The position numbers and the translations under genes are program-made. Source: an uncultured Aquincola sp. (GTDB lineage Bacteria > Pseudomonadota > Gammaproteobacteria > Burkholderiales > Burkholderiaceae). Taken from it: a DNA stretch of 64,000 nucleotides. The notes under the pieces were generated by a model. The model made no database searches. It saw only the letters and a program-made list of their open reading frames with translations, and had not been told where the DNA came from. Location of the stretch: the NCBI GenBank assembly GCA_937883885.1, contig CAKZXL010000627.1, forward strand, positions 43,969-107,968. The letters run 5' to 3'. Shown here piece by piece: positions 8,948 to 17,033 of this stretch (positions are counted from its first letter, which is position 1; each line of letters starts with the position of its first letter).

Positions 8948-9027
8948 CGGCGAAGTGGGCGAGAGCGTCGGGCCTGCCTCGAGCGTGGAGGCCGCGACAG
9001 ACCCGATGAGTCTCCCGAACGAAGCAA

Positions 9028-9370
9028 TCAACACGCGCCGCGAATCCCGGCGGCCAGGCCATTGACCTTGTCGTTGGCGACTATCACGATGCCGCTGCCA
9101 AGACCCCCCGTTTTCCACCACGGTGCCATGCCCAGGGCTTTGTTGTCGTCAAATCCAGTCGGAGCGTGCAAGGCCGTGCGCTTGGACAGCCGGTAGCTGG
9201 CGCCGAGGACGAACAGCTCACTCGTGGTCGACGCGCCGATTCCCTCCTTGACGGCCCAGCACTGGGCGGCCATGGTCAGCACGCCGGTGGCTTCGGGGCC
9301 CGCGCCCACGGTGCGCAGTTCGGTGACGCTGGCGAGCGAGTTGCTGCCTTTTCGAACCCGACGGGAGCAT
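9028..9370 (-). pseudogene. C-terminal remnant of an outer-membrane porin
   Basis: The convergent stretch 8948-9402 holds no intact gene. A 93-codon minus-strand frame (9028-9309) contains FVLGASYRLSKRTALHA and later NDKVNGLAAGIR, the closing beta-strands of OmpC-like betaproteobacterial porins. Similarity continues upstream to about 9370 (SNSLASVTELRTVGAGPEA). Start, signal peptide and most strands are missing, and the tail GIRGAC lacks the terminal Phe normally needed for outer-membrane assembly. Confidence 0.6.
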
Positions 9371-9402
9371 TCAGCGTTTACTCACCGGGTCGCCGAAGGG
9401 TG

Positions 9403-10380
9403 CTACTGCACCGTCAGATTGAGTGATCTGATGAGCGGGCCCCACAACGCCAACTCGGCGGCGATCACCCGCGCCAGTTCGTGAGGCTCGCCGAATGCCA
9501 CGTCGAGTCCCAGCGCCGCGAGACGCTCGGCGGTGTCCGGTGCGGCGGCAACCATCTCCAGCTCGCGGCTCAGCCGCTGCTGCTGGGCCGGCGGCAGCCC
9601 GGATGGTGCAACCACGCCCATCCAGCCGCGGAACTCATAGTCGGGCACGGTCTCGGCCATCGAAGGCAGGTCCGGGTACAGCTTGTGCCGCGTGCGCCCC
9701 GTCGTTGCCAGCAGGCGAATCTTGCCGGCGGCCGCCAGCGGCCCGGCGCTGTTGGGCGCGTCGAAGACGAACTGCAGGGCGCCGCCCATCAGGTCGTTGA
9801 CTGCCAGTGCGGTGCCGCGGTAGGGCACGTGCGTGAGCTTCACGCCGGCCTTTGCCGCGAGCAGCTCGCCGCTCAGGTGGTTCGTCGATCCGATGCCGGC
9901 CGAACCGTAGCTCAGCGCCCCGGGATGCGCGCGCGCGGCCGCCAGCAGGTCGGAAAGGCTGCGCCACTGGCTGTCGGCGCGCACCGCCAGCACGTTGACG
10001 TACTCGCACAGCCTGGCCACGGGCGTGAGACTTTTCAGCGGGTCGTATCCCACGTTCTTGTAGAGGCTCGGCCCGATGCTCAGAGACGCCGTGTGGGCAA
10101 ACCCGATCGTGTAGCCGTCCGCTGCCATCTTCGACAGGCGCGCGATGCCCAACGTGCTGCCGGCACCGGGCACGTTCTCGACGTTCACAGTCTGGCCGAG
10201 CTGCGCCTGCAGCCGGCTGGCGAACAGGCGTGTCACGCCGTCGGCCGGCCCGCCGGGGGCGAAGCCGACAACGAAGCGCAAGGGGCGCGACGGATAGGCC
10301 GCATCCTGCGCGTCAGCGCGCCAGGGCAGCAGCGCGGCAGCCACGCCACCGAGCAGACAATGGCGGCGAGAGTGGTTCAT
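9403..10380 (-). CDS. Bug-family tripartite tricarboxylate transporter substrate-binding protein
   Basis: Periplasmic receptor of 325 aa. It begins MNHSRRHCLLGG with a signal peptide running to about ADAQDA, then the family signature YPSRPLRFVVGFAPGG, LSYGSAGIGST, LTHVPYRGTA and a typical Bug C-terminus. ATG 10380 is preceded by AGAGGTGG; a GTG at 10407 is possible but overlaps that ribosome-binding site. Bug proteins bind small carboxylates for TctAB-type importers, and no TctAB gene is in the window. It is the last gene of the minus-strand unit starting with the FadH-like gene, so it probably captures a substrate of this pathway. Confidence 0.9.
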   Translation of the reverse strand: MNHSRRHCLLGGVAAALLPWRADAQDAAYPSRPLRFVVGFAPGGPADGVTRLFASRLQAQLGQTVNVENVPGAGSTLGIARLSKMAADGYTIGFAHTASLSIGPSLYKNVGYDPLKSLTPVARLCEYVNVLAVRADSQWRSLSDLLAAARAHPGALSYGSAGIGSTNHLSGELLAAKAGVKLTHVPYRGTALAVNDLMGGALQFVFDAPNSAGPLAAAGKIRLLATTGRTRHKLYPDLPSMAETVPDYEFRGWMGVVAPSGLPPAQQQRLSRELEMVAAAPDTAERLAALGLDVAFGEPHELARVIAAELALWGPLIRSLNLTVQ

Positions 10381-10423
10381 CAACTTTATCCACCTCTGGA
10401 GGTGCACGCCAGACGGGGGCCAC

Positions 10424-11590
10424 TCAGTACGAGCGCGGCAGCCCCATCACGTGCTCGGCGATGTAGTTCAACACCATCTCGCGGTTCAGCGGCGCGGTGC
10501 GCAGCAGCCGCACCAGGCCGTACAGGTCGTAGATGCCGTACTCCTTGGTGAAGCCGTTGCCACCGTGCGTCTGGATCGCCGCGTCCACTGCATGGATGCC
10601 GGCCTCGGCGCCGGCGTACTTGGCGATGTTGGAGAACTCGCCCGCAGGCAGGCCCTGGTCGAACGCCCAGGCCGCCTTGAGCGCCATCAGCGAGGCCATC
10701 TCGATCTCGCTGCGCGCGATGGCCAGCGGATGCTGCACGCCCTGGTAGGCGCCTATCGGTGTGTTGTTGAAGAGCTTGCGGTCGTTGGCGTAGGCCACTG
10801 CCTTCTTCAGCGCGAAGCGGCCGACGCCGGTGCACAGGCCCGACAGGATGATGCGCTCCGGATTGAGCGTGTCGAACAGGATCGAGAAGCCCCTGCCAAC
10901 TTCGCCGAGCACGTCGTCCTCGGTCAGCGACACGTCGTCGAAGAACACCTGCCACTGCGTCTCGGGCACCGGGAAGGCCACCGGGATCAGCGTCTTGCTG
11001 ATGCCCTTCTTCTTCATGTCGACCATGAAGATGGTGAAGCCGTCGGTCTTCTTCTTGACCTCAGCGCGCGGCGTGGTGCGCGTCACCACCATCGCGTAGT
11101 CGGCGTGGTTGGCGTCGGTGATGAAGACCTTCTGGCCGCTCAGGCGGAAGCCGCCCTTGCCGTCGGGCTTGGCGATGGAGGTGATCTCCATCGAGTTCGA
11201 GCCCGCGTTTGGCTCAGTGATGGCGAAGCAGAAGCGGATCTCGCCGGCGCAGCCGCCCGGAAGCAGCCGGCGCTTCATCGCCTCGCTGGCGTGCTTGGCC
11301 ATCAGGCCCATCGTCATCGTCGGGCCGACCACCAGGTTCAGCAGCGGGATGCCGTTGTTCGCCAGTCCCTCCATGAACAGCAGCATCTCGGTCATTCCCT
11401 GGCCGGCTCCGCCGTAGGCCTCGGGCACCATGATGCCGAGAAAGCCGTCGTCGGTGATCTGCTTGTACAGCTCGGCCGGCGGCTCGCTCTTCTCGGCGTA
11501 CTTCTTCCAGTAGGCATGGTCGAAGCGCTGCGACACGCGGTCGCCGTACTCGTAGACCATGCGCTGTTCCTGGGTGAGGGCGAAATCCAT
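10424..11590 (-). CDS. Acyl-CoA dehydrogenase (GLPRSY-tail subgroup)
   Basis: Acyl-CoA dehydrogenase of 388 aa with FAITEPNAGSNS, SGQKVFITDAN and a GAYQGVQHPLA block. The C-terminal EGT-type Glu is missing: the region reads RTAPLNREMVLNYIAEH. A Glu is present on helix G (NPERIILSG), the catalytic position in isovaleryl- and long-chain acyl-CoA dehydrogenases. It shares the ending GLPRSY with three paralogues here (15841, 30051, 54145), which form a distinct subgroup. ATG 11590 gives the normal N-terminus MDFALTQEQ. It follows the crotonase gene by 34 bp. The substrate is unknown. Confidence 0.9.
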   Translation of the reverse strand: MDFALTQEQRMVYEYGDRVSQRFDHAYWKKYAEKSEPPAELYKQITDDGFLGIMVPEAYGGAGQGMTEMLLFMEGLANNGIPLLNLVVGPTMTMGLMAKHASEAMKRRLLPGGCAGEIRFCFAITEPNAGSNSMEITSIAKPDGKGGFRLSGQKVFITDANHADYAMVVTRTTPRAEVKKKTDGFTIFMVDMKKKGISKTLIPVAFPVPETQWQVFFDDVSLTEDDVLGEVGRGFSILFDTLNPERIILSGLCTGVGRFALKKAVAYANDRKLFNNTPIGAYQGVQHPLAIARSEIEMASLMALKAAWAFDQGLPAGEFSNIAKYAGAEAGIHAVDAAIQTHGGNGFTKEYGIYDLYGLVRLLRTAPLNREMVLNYIAEHVMGLPRSY

Positions 11591-11624
11591 GGGGGCTCCT
11601 GCGATGACGAAGGGAACGTGCCGT

Positions 11625-12428
11625 TCAGCGCTTGGCCGACGGGAACTGGGGCGCGCGCTTCTCCTTCACCGCGGCGACGCCTTCCTTGGCGTCCTCTCCG
11701 AGGAAGCACAGCATCTCCATCGCCAGCGAGCTCTCGAAGATCGGCCGCGCCATGTTCATCCAGCCGTTGAGCGAACGCTTGGTGAAGCGGATGGCCTGCT
11801 GGCTGCCGGCGGCCAGCTTGTCTGCGACTTCCATCGCCTTGTCCATCAGCTGCGCGCGCGGCACGCACAGGCTCACCAGGCCGATGCGCTCGGCCTCCTT
11901 GCCCGACACGAACTCGGCCGTCATCAGGTAGTACTTGGCCTTAGCCATGCCGCACAGCAGCGGCCAGCAGATCGCCGCATGGTCGCCCGCGGCCACACCG
12001 AGCTTGACGTGGCCGTCGGTGATCTTCGCCTCTTCGGCCATGATGCTGATGTCGGCCATCATCGCGACTGCCAGCCCGGCGCCGACCGCCACACCGTTGA
12101 TCGCCGAGATCACTGGCTTGTCGCAGGCCATGACGTTGTAGACGATGTCGGAGGCCTCGTTCATCACCATGTTGATCGTCTCGGCATTGCCGACCATGTT
12201 GGTGATCCAGTTCAGGTCGCCGCCGGCGGAGAAGGCCTTGTCGCCGGCGCCGGTGATCACCGCCACCTTGGTCTTGGGATCGTCGTTGACCACGCCCCAG
12301 ACCTTGGTCAGCTCCCAGTGCAGGCGGCCGTTGGTGGCGTTCATCACCTCGGGGCGGTTGATCGTGATCAGCAGCACGCCGTTGGGCTTGTGGTCGAACT
12401 TCAGGAACTGGAAGTCGGAGTAGTTCAT
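11625..12428 (-). CDS. Enoyl-CoA hydratase/isomerase-family (crotonase) protein
   Basis: Crotonase-fold protein of 267 aa with [11 protein letters not shown] and [18 protein letters not shown] as oxyanion-hole segments. Neither catalytic Glu of enoyl-CoA hydratase is present: the GGGCE motif is GAGLA, and the PE motif is GH in [14 protein letters not shown]. The chemistry may therefore differ from hydration; this is inferred from the missing residues. ATG 12428 gives [11 protein letters not shown]. It sits 71 bp downstream of an SDR gene and 34 bp upstream of an acyl-CoA dehydrogenase gene in the minus-strand beta-oxidation unit. Confidence 0.88.
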   Translation of the reverse strand: MNYSDFQFLKFDHKPNGVLLITINRPEVMNATNGRLHWELTKVWGVVNDDPKTKVAVITGAGDKAFSAGGDLNWITNMVGNAETINMVMNEASDIVYNVMACDKPVISAINGVAVGAGLAVAMMADISIMAEEAKITDGHVKLGVAAGDHAAICWPLLCGMAKAKYYLMTAEFVSGKEAERIGLVSLCVPRAQLMDKAMEVADKLAAGSQQAIRFTKRSLNGWMNMARPIFESSLAMEMLCFLGEDAKEGVAAVKEKRAPQFPSAKR

Positions 12429-12499
12429 CGGAAGGGTCCTCGGTGGTCGATGGTGGAGAGGGTAGGGCTGTGCGAGGGGAATCGGGGGATGGGTCGGGC

Positions 12500-13420
12500 T
12501 CAGACCGGATCCCATGAAAACACGACGGCCGAGCTCTCCAGCGGGAAGAAATTGGGCTTCATCGCCGGCAGTACCCGCTCGGCGATCGTTTCGGGCGTCC
12601 AGCCCTCGGCGGTGTGCATGCCGCGCACCGGTCGCGGCTGGCTCATCAGGAAGATCTCGTTGCCGCGCACCGCGAAGATCTGCGAGGTCACCTCGGCCGC
12701 GGCGTCGCTGGCGAGGAAGGCCGCCATCGGGGCGATCTGCGCGGTGTCGAGCTTCTTGAGCTTCTCGACGCGCGCCTGCTGCTCGGGCGTATCGGTCGGG
12801 ATCGAGCCGATCATGCGGCTCCACGCGAACGGCGAGATGCAATTGGAGCGCACGTTGTAGCGCTTCATGTCGCCGGCGATCGATCGCGAGAGCGCGACGA
12901 TGCCGAGCTTGGCGGCGCCGTAGTTGGCCTGGCCCAGATTGCCGATCAGACCGGAGGTGGAGGTCATGTGCACGTAGGCGCCCGACTGCTGTGACTTGAA
13001 GTGCGGTGCCGCGGCGCGCGAGACGTTGAAGCTCCCGTTGAGGTGCACGTCGATCACGGCCTTCCACTCGTCCTGCGACATGGCAAAGAACATGCGGTCG
13101 CGGAGGATGCCGGCGTTGTTGACGACGATGTCGATGCGGCCGAAGTGATCTACAGCGCACTGCACGATGCGGTGCGCGGAGTTCCACTCGGCCACACTGT
13201 CGGTAGAAAGCGCAGCTTGGCCGCCCATGGCCTTGATCTCGTCGACCACCTGCTGACCAAGGCTGGCATCGTTGCCTTCACCACTGACCGATGCACCCAC
13301 GTCGTTGACGACAATCTTGGCGCCCTGGGCGGCCATCTCGAGCGCAATGTCGCGCCCGATGCCGCGCCCCGAGCCGGTCACCACGGCGACCTTGTCTTTC
13401 AGCATGCTGCCTTTGTGCAT
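12500..13420 (-). CDS. SDR-family 3-hydroxyacyl-CoA dehydrogenase-like protein
   Basis: Short-chain dehydrogenase of 306 aa with TGSGRGIG near residues 14-21, NNAG near 98, a catalytic Ser (STSG) and YGAAK as Y-x3-K. The layout resembles the dehydrogenase domain of peroxisomal-type multifunctional enzyme 2, which oxidises (3R)-hydroxyacyl-CoA with NAD. A roughly 50-residue C-terminal extension follows the fold (from about RPVRGMHTAEGW). ATG 13420 is chosen because the longer upstream frame runs into the neighbouring gene. It lies between dehydrogenase genes in the 9.4-19.1 kb unit and probably performs a 3-hydroxy to 3-oxo oxidation step. Confidence 0.85.
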   Translation of the reverse strand: MHKGSMLKDKVAVVTGSGRGIGRDIALEMAAQGAKIVVNDVGASVSGEGNDASLGQQVVDEIKAMGGQAALSTDSVAEWNSAHRIVQCAVDHFGRIDIVVNNAGILRDRMFFAMSQDEWKAVIDVHLNGSFNVSRAAAPHFKSQQSGAYVHMTSTSGLIGNLGQANYGAAKLGIVALSRSIAGDMKRYNVRSNCISPFAWSRMIGSIPTDTPEQQARVEKLKKLDTAQIAPMAAFLASDAAAEVTSQIFAVRGNEIFLMSQPRPVRGMHTAEGWTPETIAERVLPAMKPNFFPLESSAVVFSWDPV

Positions 13421-13463
13421 ATCGGGTCTTCCTTTGAAAGAATGAATCGAAGGGGGTGCTTGA

Positions 13464-14615
13464 TCAGCTCGGCAGCTGAAGCACGGTGCTCGCCAGGATG
13501 TTGCGCTGGATCTCGTTGCTGCCGCCGTAGATGGTGGCCGGGCGTGCGTTGTAGAAGGTCGTGAGCACGTCGATCGCGCCGTCATCCGTCTCAACATCGC
13601 CCGCTGTCGCTCCGCTGGCCCCGGCGATCTCGACCAGTACGTTGGCCAGCCGGGAGTAGGTCTCGGTGGCGAAGACCTTGAGCATCGAGACCTCGGGCCC
13701 CAGCGCCTCGCCGCGCTTGACCTGTTCGACGAAGCACGCGTAGAGCGTGCCGAGGTCGGCGACGTCCAGCGCCAGCTGCGTGTAGCGGTCGGCGAACACC
13801 GGATCTTCGAGCAGCCCCAGTCTGGCCGCGGCCTGTTCGACGCGCGACAGTGCGTATTGGCTCTGCTTGGGGCTGCCGAGGAAGATGCGCTCGAAGCCGA
13901 GCAGCGCTTTGGCGATGGTCCATCCCTTGTTCAACTCGCCGACGATGTTGGCGCGTGGCACGCGCACGTTGTCCAGGAAGACCTCGCAGAAGTCCTCGGC
14001 GCCGGCAATGTTGCGGATCGGCCGCACCGTGACGCCCGGGCTCTTCATGTCGGCCAGCAGGAAGCTGATGCCCTCCTGCTTCTTGGCTGCCTTGTCGGTG
14101 CGCACGAGCAGGAAGATGTGGGTCGCGTCCTGCGCCAGCGTGGTCCAGATCTTCTGCCCGTTGACGATGAAGTCGTCGCCGTCGGCCACGGCCTCGGTGC
14201 GCAGACTGGCGAGGTCGGAACCCGAGTTTGGCTCCGAATAGCCCTGGCACCAGATGTCCTGGCATGACAGGATGCGCGGCAGATAGTGCGCACGCTGCGC
14301 GTCGGTGCCGTGCTGGATGAGCAGCGGCCCGACCATGGTGATGCCCATGTCGGGTGCGCGCGCCACGCCGTGCCGCTCCTGCTCCTCGATGAAGACGATC
14401 AACTTGTCCGGTGCCAGGCCCATGCCGCCATGGCGCGCCGGCCAGCTCGGAGCCAGCCAGCCGTGGGCCGCCAGCTTCAGTGTCCACTCGCGGATCTCGT
14501 TCCAGCGCAGGCGCCGCTTGGGGTAGCGCAGGTGTTCGGGGTAGTGCTTCTGGAAGAAGGCTCTCACCTCAGCGCGGAAGGCGTCGGTGTCCATCGTGTT
14601 CCACTCTTTGGCCAT
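13464..14615 (-). CDS. Acyl-CoA dehydrogenase, possible large subunit of a heteromeric enzyme
   Basis: Acyl-CoA dehydrogenase of 383 aa: MDTDAFRAEVRAFFQKHYP, GYSEPNSGSDLASL, NGQKIWTT and TIYGGSNEIQR near the end. The EGT Glu is Gly (YGGSNE); a helix-G Glu is present (LGFERIFLG). Size, architecture and pairing with a divergent dehydrogenase immediately upstream recall the pimeloyl-CoA dehydrogenase large subunit PimC and the alpha2beta2 steroid-type dehydrogenases. PimC would follow BadI in the pathway. ATG 14615 has GAGGG at good spacing; ATG 14630, overlapping the upstream stop, is an alternative. Confidence 0.85.
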   Translation of the reverse strand: MAKEWNTMDTDAFRAEVRAFFQKHYPEHLRYPKRRLRWNEIREWTLKLAAHGWLAPSWPARHGGMGLAPDKLIVFIEEQERHGVARAPDMGITMVGPLLIQHGTDAQRAHYLPRILSCQDIWCQGYSEPNSGSDLASLRTEAVADGDDFIVNGQKIWTTLAQDATHIFLLVRTDKAAKKQEGISFLLADMKSPGVTVRPIRNIAGAEDFCEVFLDNVRVPRANIVGELNKGWTIAKALLGFERIFLGSPKQSQYALSRVEQAAARLGLLEDPVFADRYTQLALDVADLGTLYACFVEQVKRGEALGPEVSMLKVFATETYSRLANVLVEIAGASGATAGDVETDDGAIDVLTTFYNARPATIYGGSNEIQRNILASTVLQLPS

Positions 14616-14626
14616 GTTCGACGCCC

Positions 14627-15823
14627 TCATCGAGCTGAGTCCTTTGCGCCGGCAGCGTCGCGGCGTGACAAGGCGGCGAAGCGGCGCCGCTGCTGCGCAG
14701 CATTGCCGAGCCACGCCGACAGCACGAGCGTGCGCTGCAGGTACAGCCCGAGATCGTGCTCGTCGGTGACGCCGATGGCGCCGTGCATCTGCACGGCTTC
14801 GCGTGCGATGGTGAGTGCGGCCTCCGAGCAGCGCGCCTTCACGCGGGCCGCCAGCTGCGCGCGCTCGGTGCCGGCGATGCCGCGGTCGAGTTCGGTCAGC
14901 GCGTGTGCGAGCACCGCGCTGCTCAGCTCCTGTTGGATGAACAGGTCGACGGCACGGTGCTGGAGGGCCTGGTAGCTGCCGATCGGCCTGCCGAACTGCT
15001 CGCGCGTGCGCAGGTAGTCCAGGGTCATCGCCAGCATCCGGCGGCCGCCGGCCAGCAACTCCACCCCCGTCATGATGAGGGCCTCGTCATGGGCGGCAGC
15101 GAACGCCGCGCGCGCGCGATCGCCGCTGGCCAGCAGGTGGCTGTCCGGCACCACCACATTGTCGAGATCCAGCCGGGCCGCGAACGTACCGTCGGCCAGT
15201 CGTTGCAGCAGGCGCTTCGATCCGACGGCTTCGGCCGGCAGCCAGACCAGCGCCAGCCCCTCCGAGGACGAGGCGGTGACGATGTAGGCGTGCGCCCCAG
15301 CGCCGGGCCGCACATGCAGCTTGCGGCCATTCAGCCGCAGCCCGGAGGCGCTTCGCGCGCACACCGCGGCCGGCTCCGACGGATGGCCCTGGCTGTCGAA
15401 GCTAGCGATGCCGGTTGGATCTTCCTGCCAGGCCACGGCAGGCAGGAGCTGCCCCGACGCGGTTTGTTCGAGGAGCCCCGCGGCCATGCCCTGATCGCCG
15501 CAGCCGGCCAGCAGGCGGCCTGCGAAGACGGTGACCGGCGTCAGCGGCTCGGGGGCAGCCTGCTCCGCCAGGGCAGAGACCACCTCGGCCATCTCGGCGA
15601 ATCCCTGCCCGTAGCCACCGACGGACTCCGGCGCGAGCAGACCGGTCCAGCCCTGCTGGGCCAGTGCCGCCCAGAAGCGCAGGTCGAACCCCGGGGCCTT
15701 GCCGCGAAGTGCGCGGGACCTTGACGGAGGTGACTCCCGGCCCACAAACGATGTCGCACTGGCGCGCAGCAGGGCGCGCTCTTCGAGTCGATCGGCCGGT
15801 GTGGCCACGGTGGAAGCAGACAT
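14627..15823 (-). CDS. Divergent acyl-CoA dehydrogenase, possible small subunit (PimD-like)
   Basis: 398 aa, recognisable as acyl-CoA dehydrogenase by FWAALAQQGWTGLLAPESVGG, a REQFGRPIGSYQALQHRAVD block and MHGAIGVTDEHDLGLY. The substrate-binding middle is divergent and the C-terminus (LGNAAQQRRRF) has no EGTxE motif. Such subunits pair with a regular dehydrogenase in heteromeric enzymes, for example PimC/PimD for pimeloyl-CoA. The regular partner would be the next gene, 11 bp away. ATG 15823 gives MSASTVATPADRLEERALL, a normal start. Pairing is inferred from adjacency and divergence. Confidence 0.82.
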   Translation of the reverse strand: MSASTVATPADRLEERALLRASATSFVGRESPPSRSRALRGKAPGFDLRFWAALAQQGWTGLLAPESVGGYGQGFAEMAEVVSALAEQAAPEPLTPVTVFAGRLLAGCGDQGMAAGLLEQTASGQLLPAVAWQEDPTGIASFDSQGHPSEPAAVCARSASGLRLNGRKLHVRPGAGAHAYIVTASSSEGLALVWLPAEAVGSKRLLQRLADGTFAARLDLDNVVVPDSHLLASGDRARAAFAAAHDEALIMTGVELLAGGRRMLAMTLDYLRTREQFGRPIGSYQALQHRAVDLFIQQELSSAVLAHALTELDRGIAGTERAQLAARVKARCSEAALTIAREAVQMHGAIGVTDEHDLGLYLQRTLVLSAWLGNAAQQRRRFAALSRRDAAGAKDSAR

Positions 15824-15840
15824 GCGATGAGGACCGGCAA

Positions 15841-17007
15841 TCAGTACGACTTGGGTAGGCCGAGTACCTTCTCGGCGATGAAACACAGGATCAGCTGTGG
15901 GCTGATCGGGGCGACCCGCGGGATCAGCATCTCGCGCAGATAACGTTCGACCTGATACTCTTTGGCGTAGCCGAAGCCGCCCAGCGTGGCCATGGCGCGC
16001 TGGCAGGCGGCGAAGCCAGCTTCCGCCGCCATGTACTTGGCGGCATTGGCATCTGCTCCGCAATCCAGCTTGTGGTCGTACTTCCAGGCCGCTCGCATCG
16101 TCATCAGCCAGGCGGCCTCCAGCTCCACCCAACTCTGCGCCAGCGGGTGCTGGATCGACTGGTTCTGGCCGATCGGACGGTCGAAGACGATGCGTTCGCG
16201 CGCGTACCGGCTGGCCCGTTCGAGCGCGGCCTGTCCAAGCCCGACCGCCTCGCCGGCGATGAGGATGCGCTCCGGGTTCATGCCGTGCAGGATGTACTCG
16301 AACCCCCGGCCTTCCTCGCCGATGCGATCTTCCACCGGCACCTTCAGGCCATCGATGAAGAGCTGGTTGGAGTCCACCGCCTTGCGGCCCATCTTGTCGA
16401 TTTCACGCACCTCGACGAAGTTGCGGTCGAGGTCGGTGTAGAACAGGCTCAGACCGAGCGTGGGCTTGCGGCACTGTTCCACCGGCGTGGTGCGGGCCAG
16501 GATCAGCATCTTGTTGGCGACCTGGGCCGTGGAAATCCATACCTTCTGGCCGCTCAAGACGTAGTGATCACCGCTGCGCTCGGCGCGGGTCTTGAGCTTG
16601 GTGGTGTTCAGGCCCGTGTTGGGCTCGGTCACCGCGAAGCAAGCCTTGTGCTGGCCGGCGACGAGCGGTGGCAGCATGCGGCGCTTTTGCTCGTCGGTGC
16701 CGAACACCACAACTGGCTGCAGCCCGAAGATGTTCATGTGCACCGACGAGCATCCCGACAGGCCGGCGCCCGAACGCGCGATGGCGGCCATCATCACTGT
16801 CGCTTCTGAGATGCCCATGCCACTGCCGCCATACTCGGTCGGCATGCAGATGCCCAGCCAGCCGCCGGCGGCCAGGGCGTCGTACAGCTCGAACGGAAAG
16901 CCGCCGTCACGGTCGTGCGACAGCCAGTAGTCGTCGCCGAAGCGCTCGCAGATCTTCCCGATCGCTTCGCGGATCGCTTCGTGCTCGCGGTTCTCGATGA
17001 AGTCCAT
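15841..17007 (-). CDS. Acyl-CoA dehydrogenase (GLPKSY-tail subgroup)
   Basis: Acyl-CoA dehydrogenase of 388 aa starting MDFIENREHEAIREAIG. It has FAVTEPNTGLNTTKLKT (an altered TEPxxGS motif), SGQKVWISTAQ, RPIGQNQSIQHPLA and LGGFGYAKEYQVERY. The catalytic-Glu candidate is on helix G (MNPERILIAGEAVG). The C-terminal tail is RVAPISPQL...GLPKSY instead of EGTxE. ATG 17007 fits the family. It lies 26 bp downstream of the FadH-like gene and 17 bp upstream of the possible small dehydrogenase subunit. It is most similar by eye to the dehydrogenase at 54145. Confidence 0.9.
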   Translation of the reverse strand: MDFIENREHEAIREAIGKICERFGDDYWLSHDRDGGFPFELYDALAAGGWLGICMPTEYGGSGMGISEATVMMAAIARSGAGLSGCSSVHMNIFGLQPVVVFGTDEQKRRMLPPLVAGQHKACFAVTEPNTGLNTTKLKTRAERSGDHYVLSGQKVWISTAQVANKMLILARTTPVEQCRKPTLGLSLFYTDLDRNFVEVREIDKMGRKAVDSNQLFIDGLKVPVEDRIGEEGRGFEYILHGMNPERILIAGEAVGLGQAALERASRYARERIVFDRPIGQNQSIQHPLAQSWVELEAAWLMTMRAAWKYDHKLDCGADANAAKYMAAEAGFAACQRAMATLGGFGYAKEYQVERYLREMLIPRVAPISPQLILCFIAEKVLGLPKSY

Positions 17008-17033
17008 GATCGGATCGCCTGCGCTGCCGAGTG

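Noticed and set aside
10390..10403. CACCTC/GAGGTG inverted repeat upstream of the Bug gene as operator
   Set aside because: One arm is the ribosome-binding site and the repeat does not recur elsewhere in the window.
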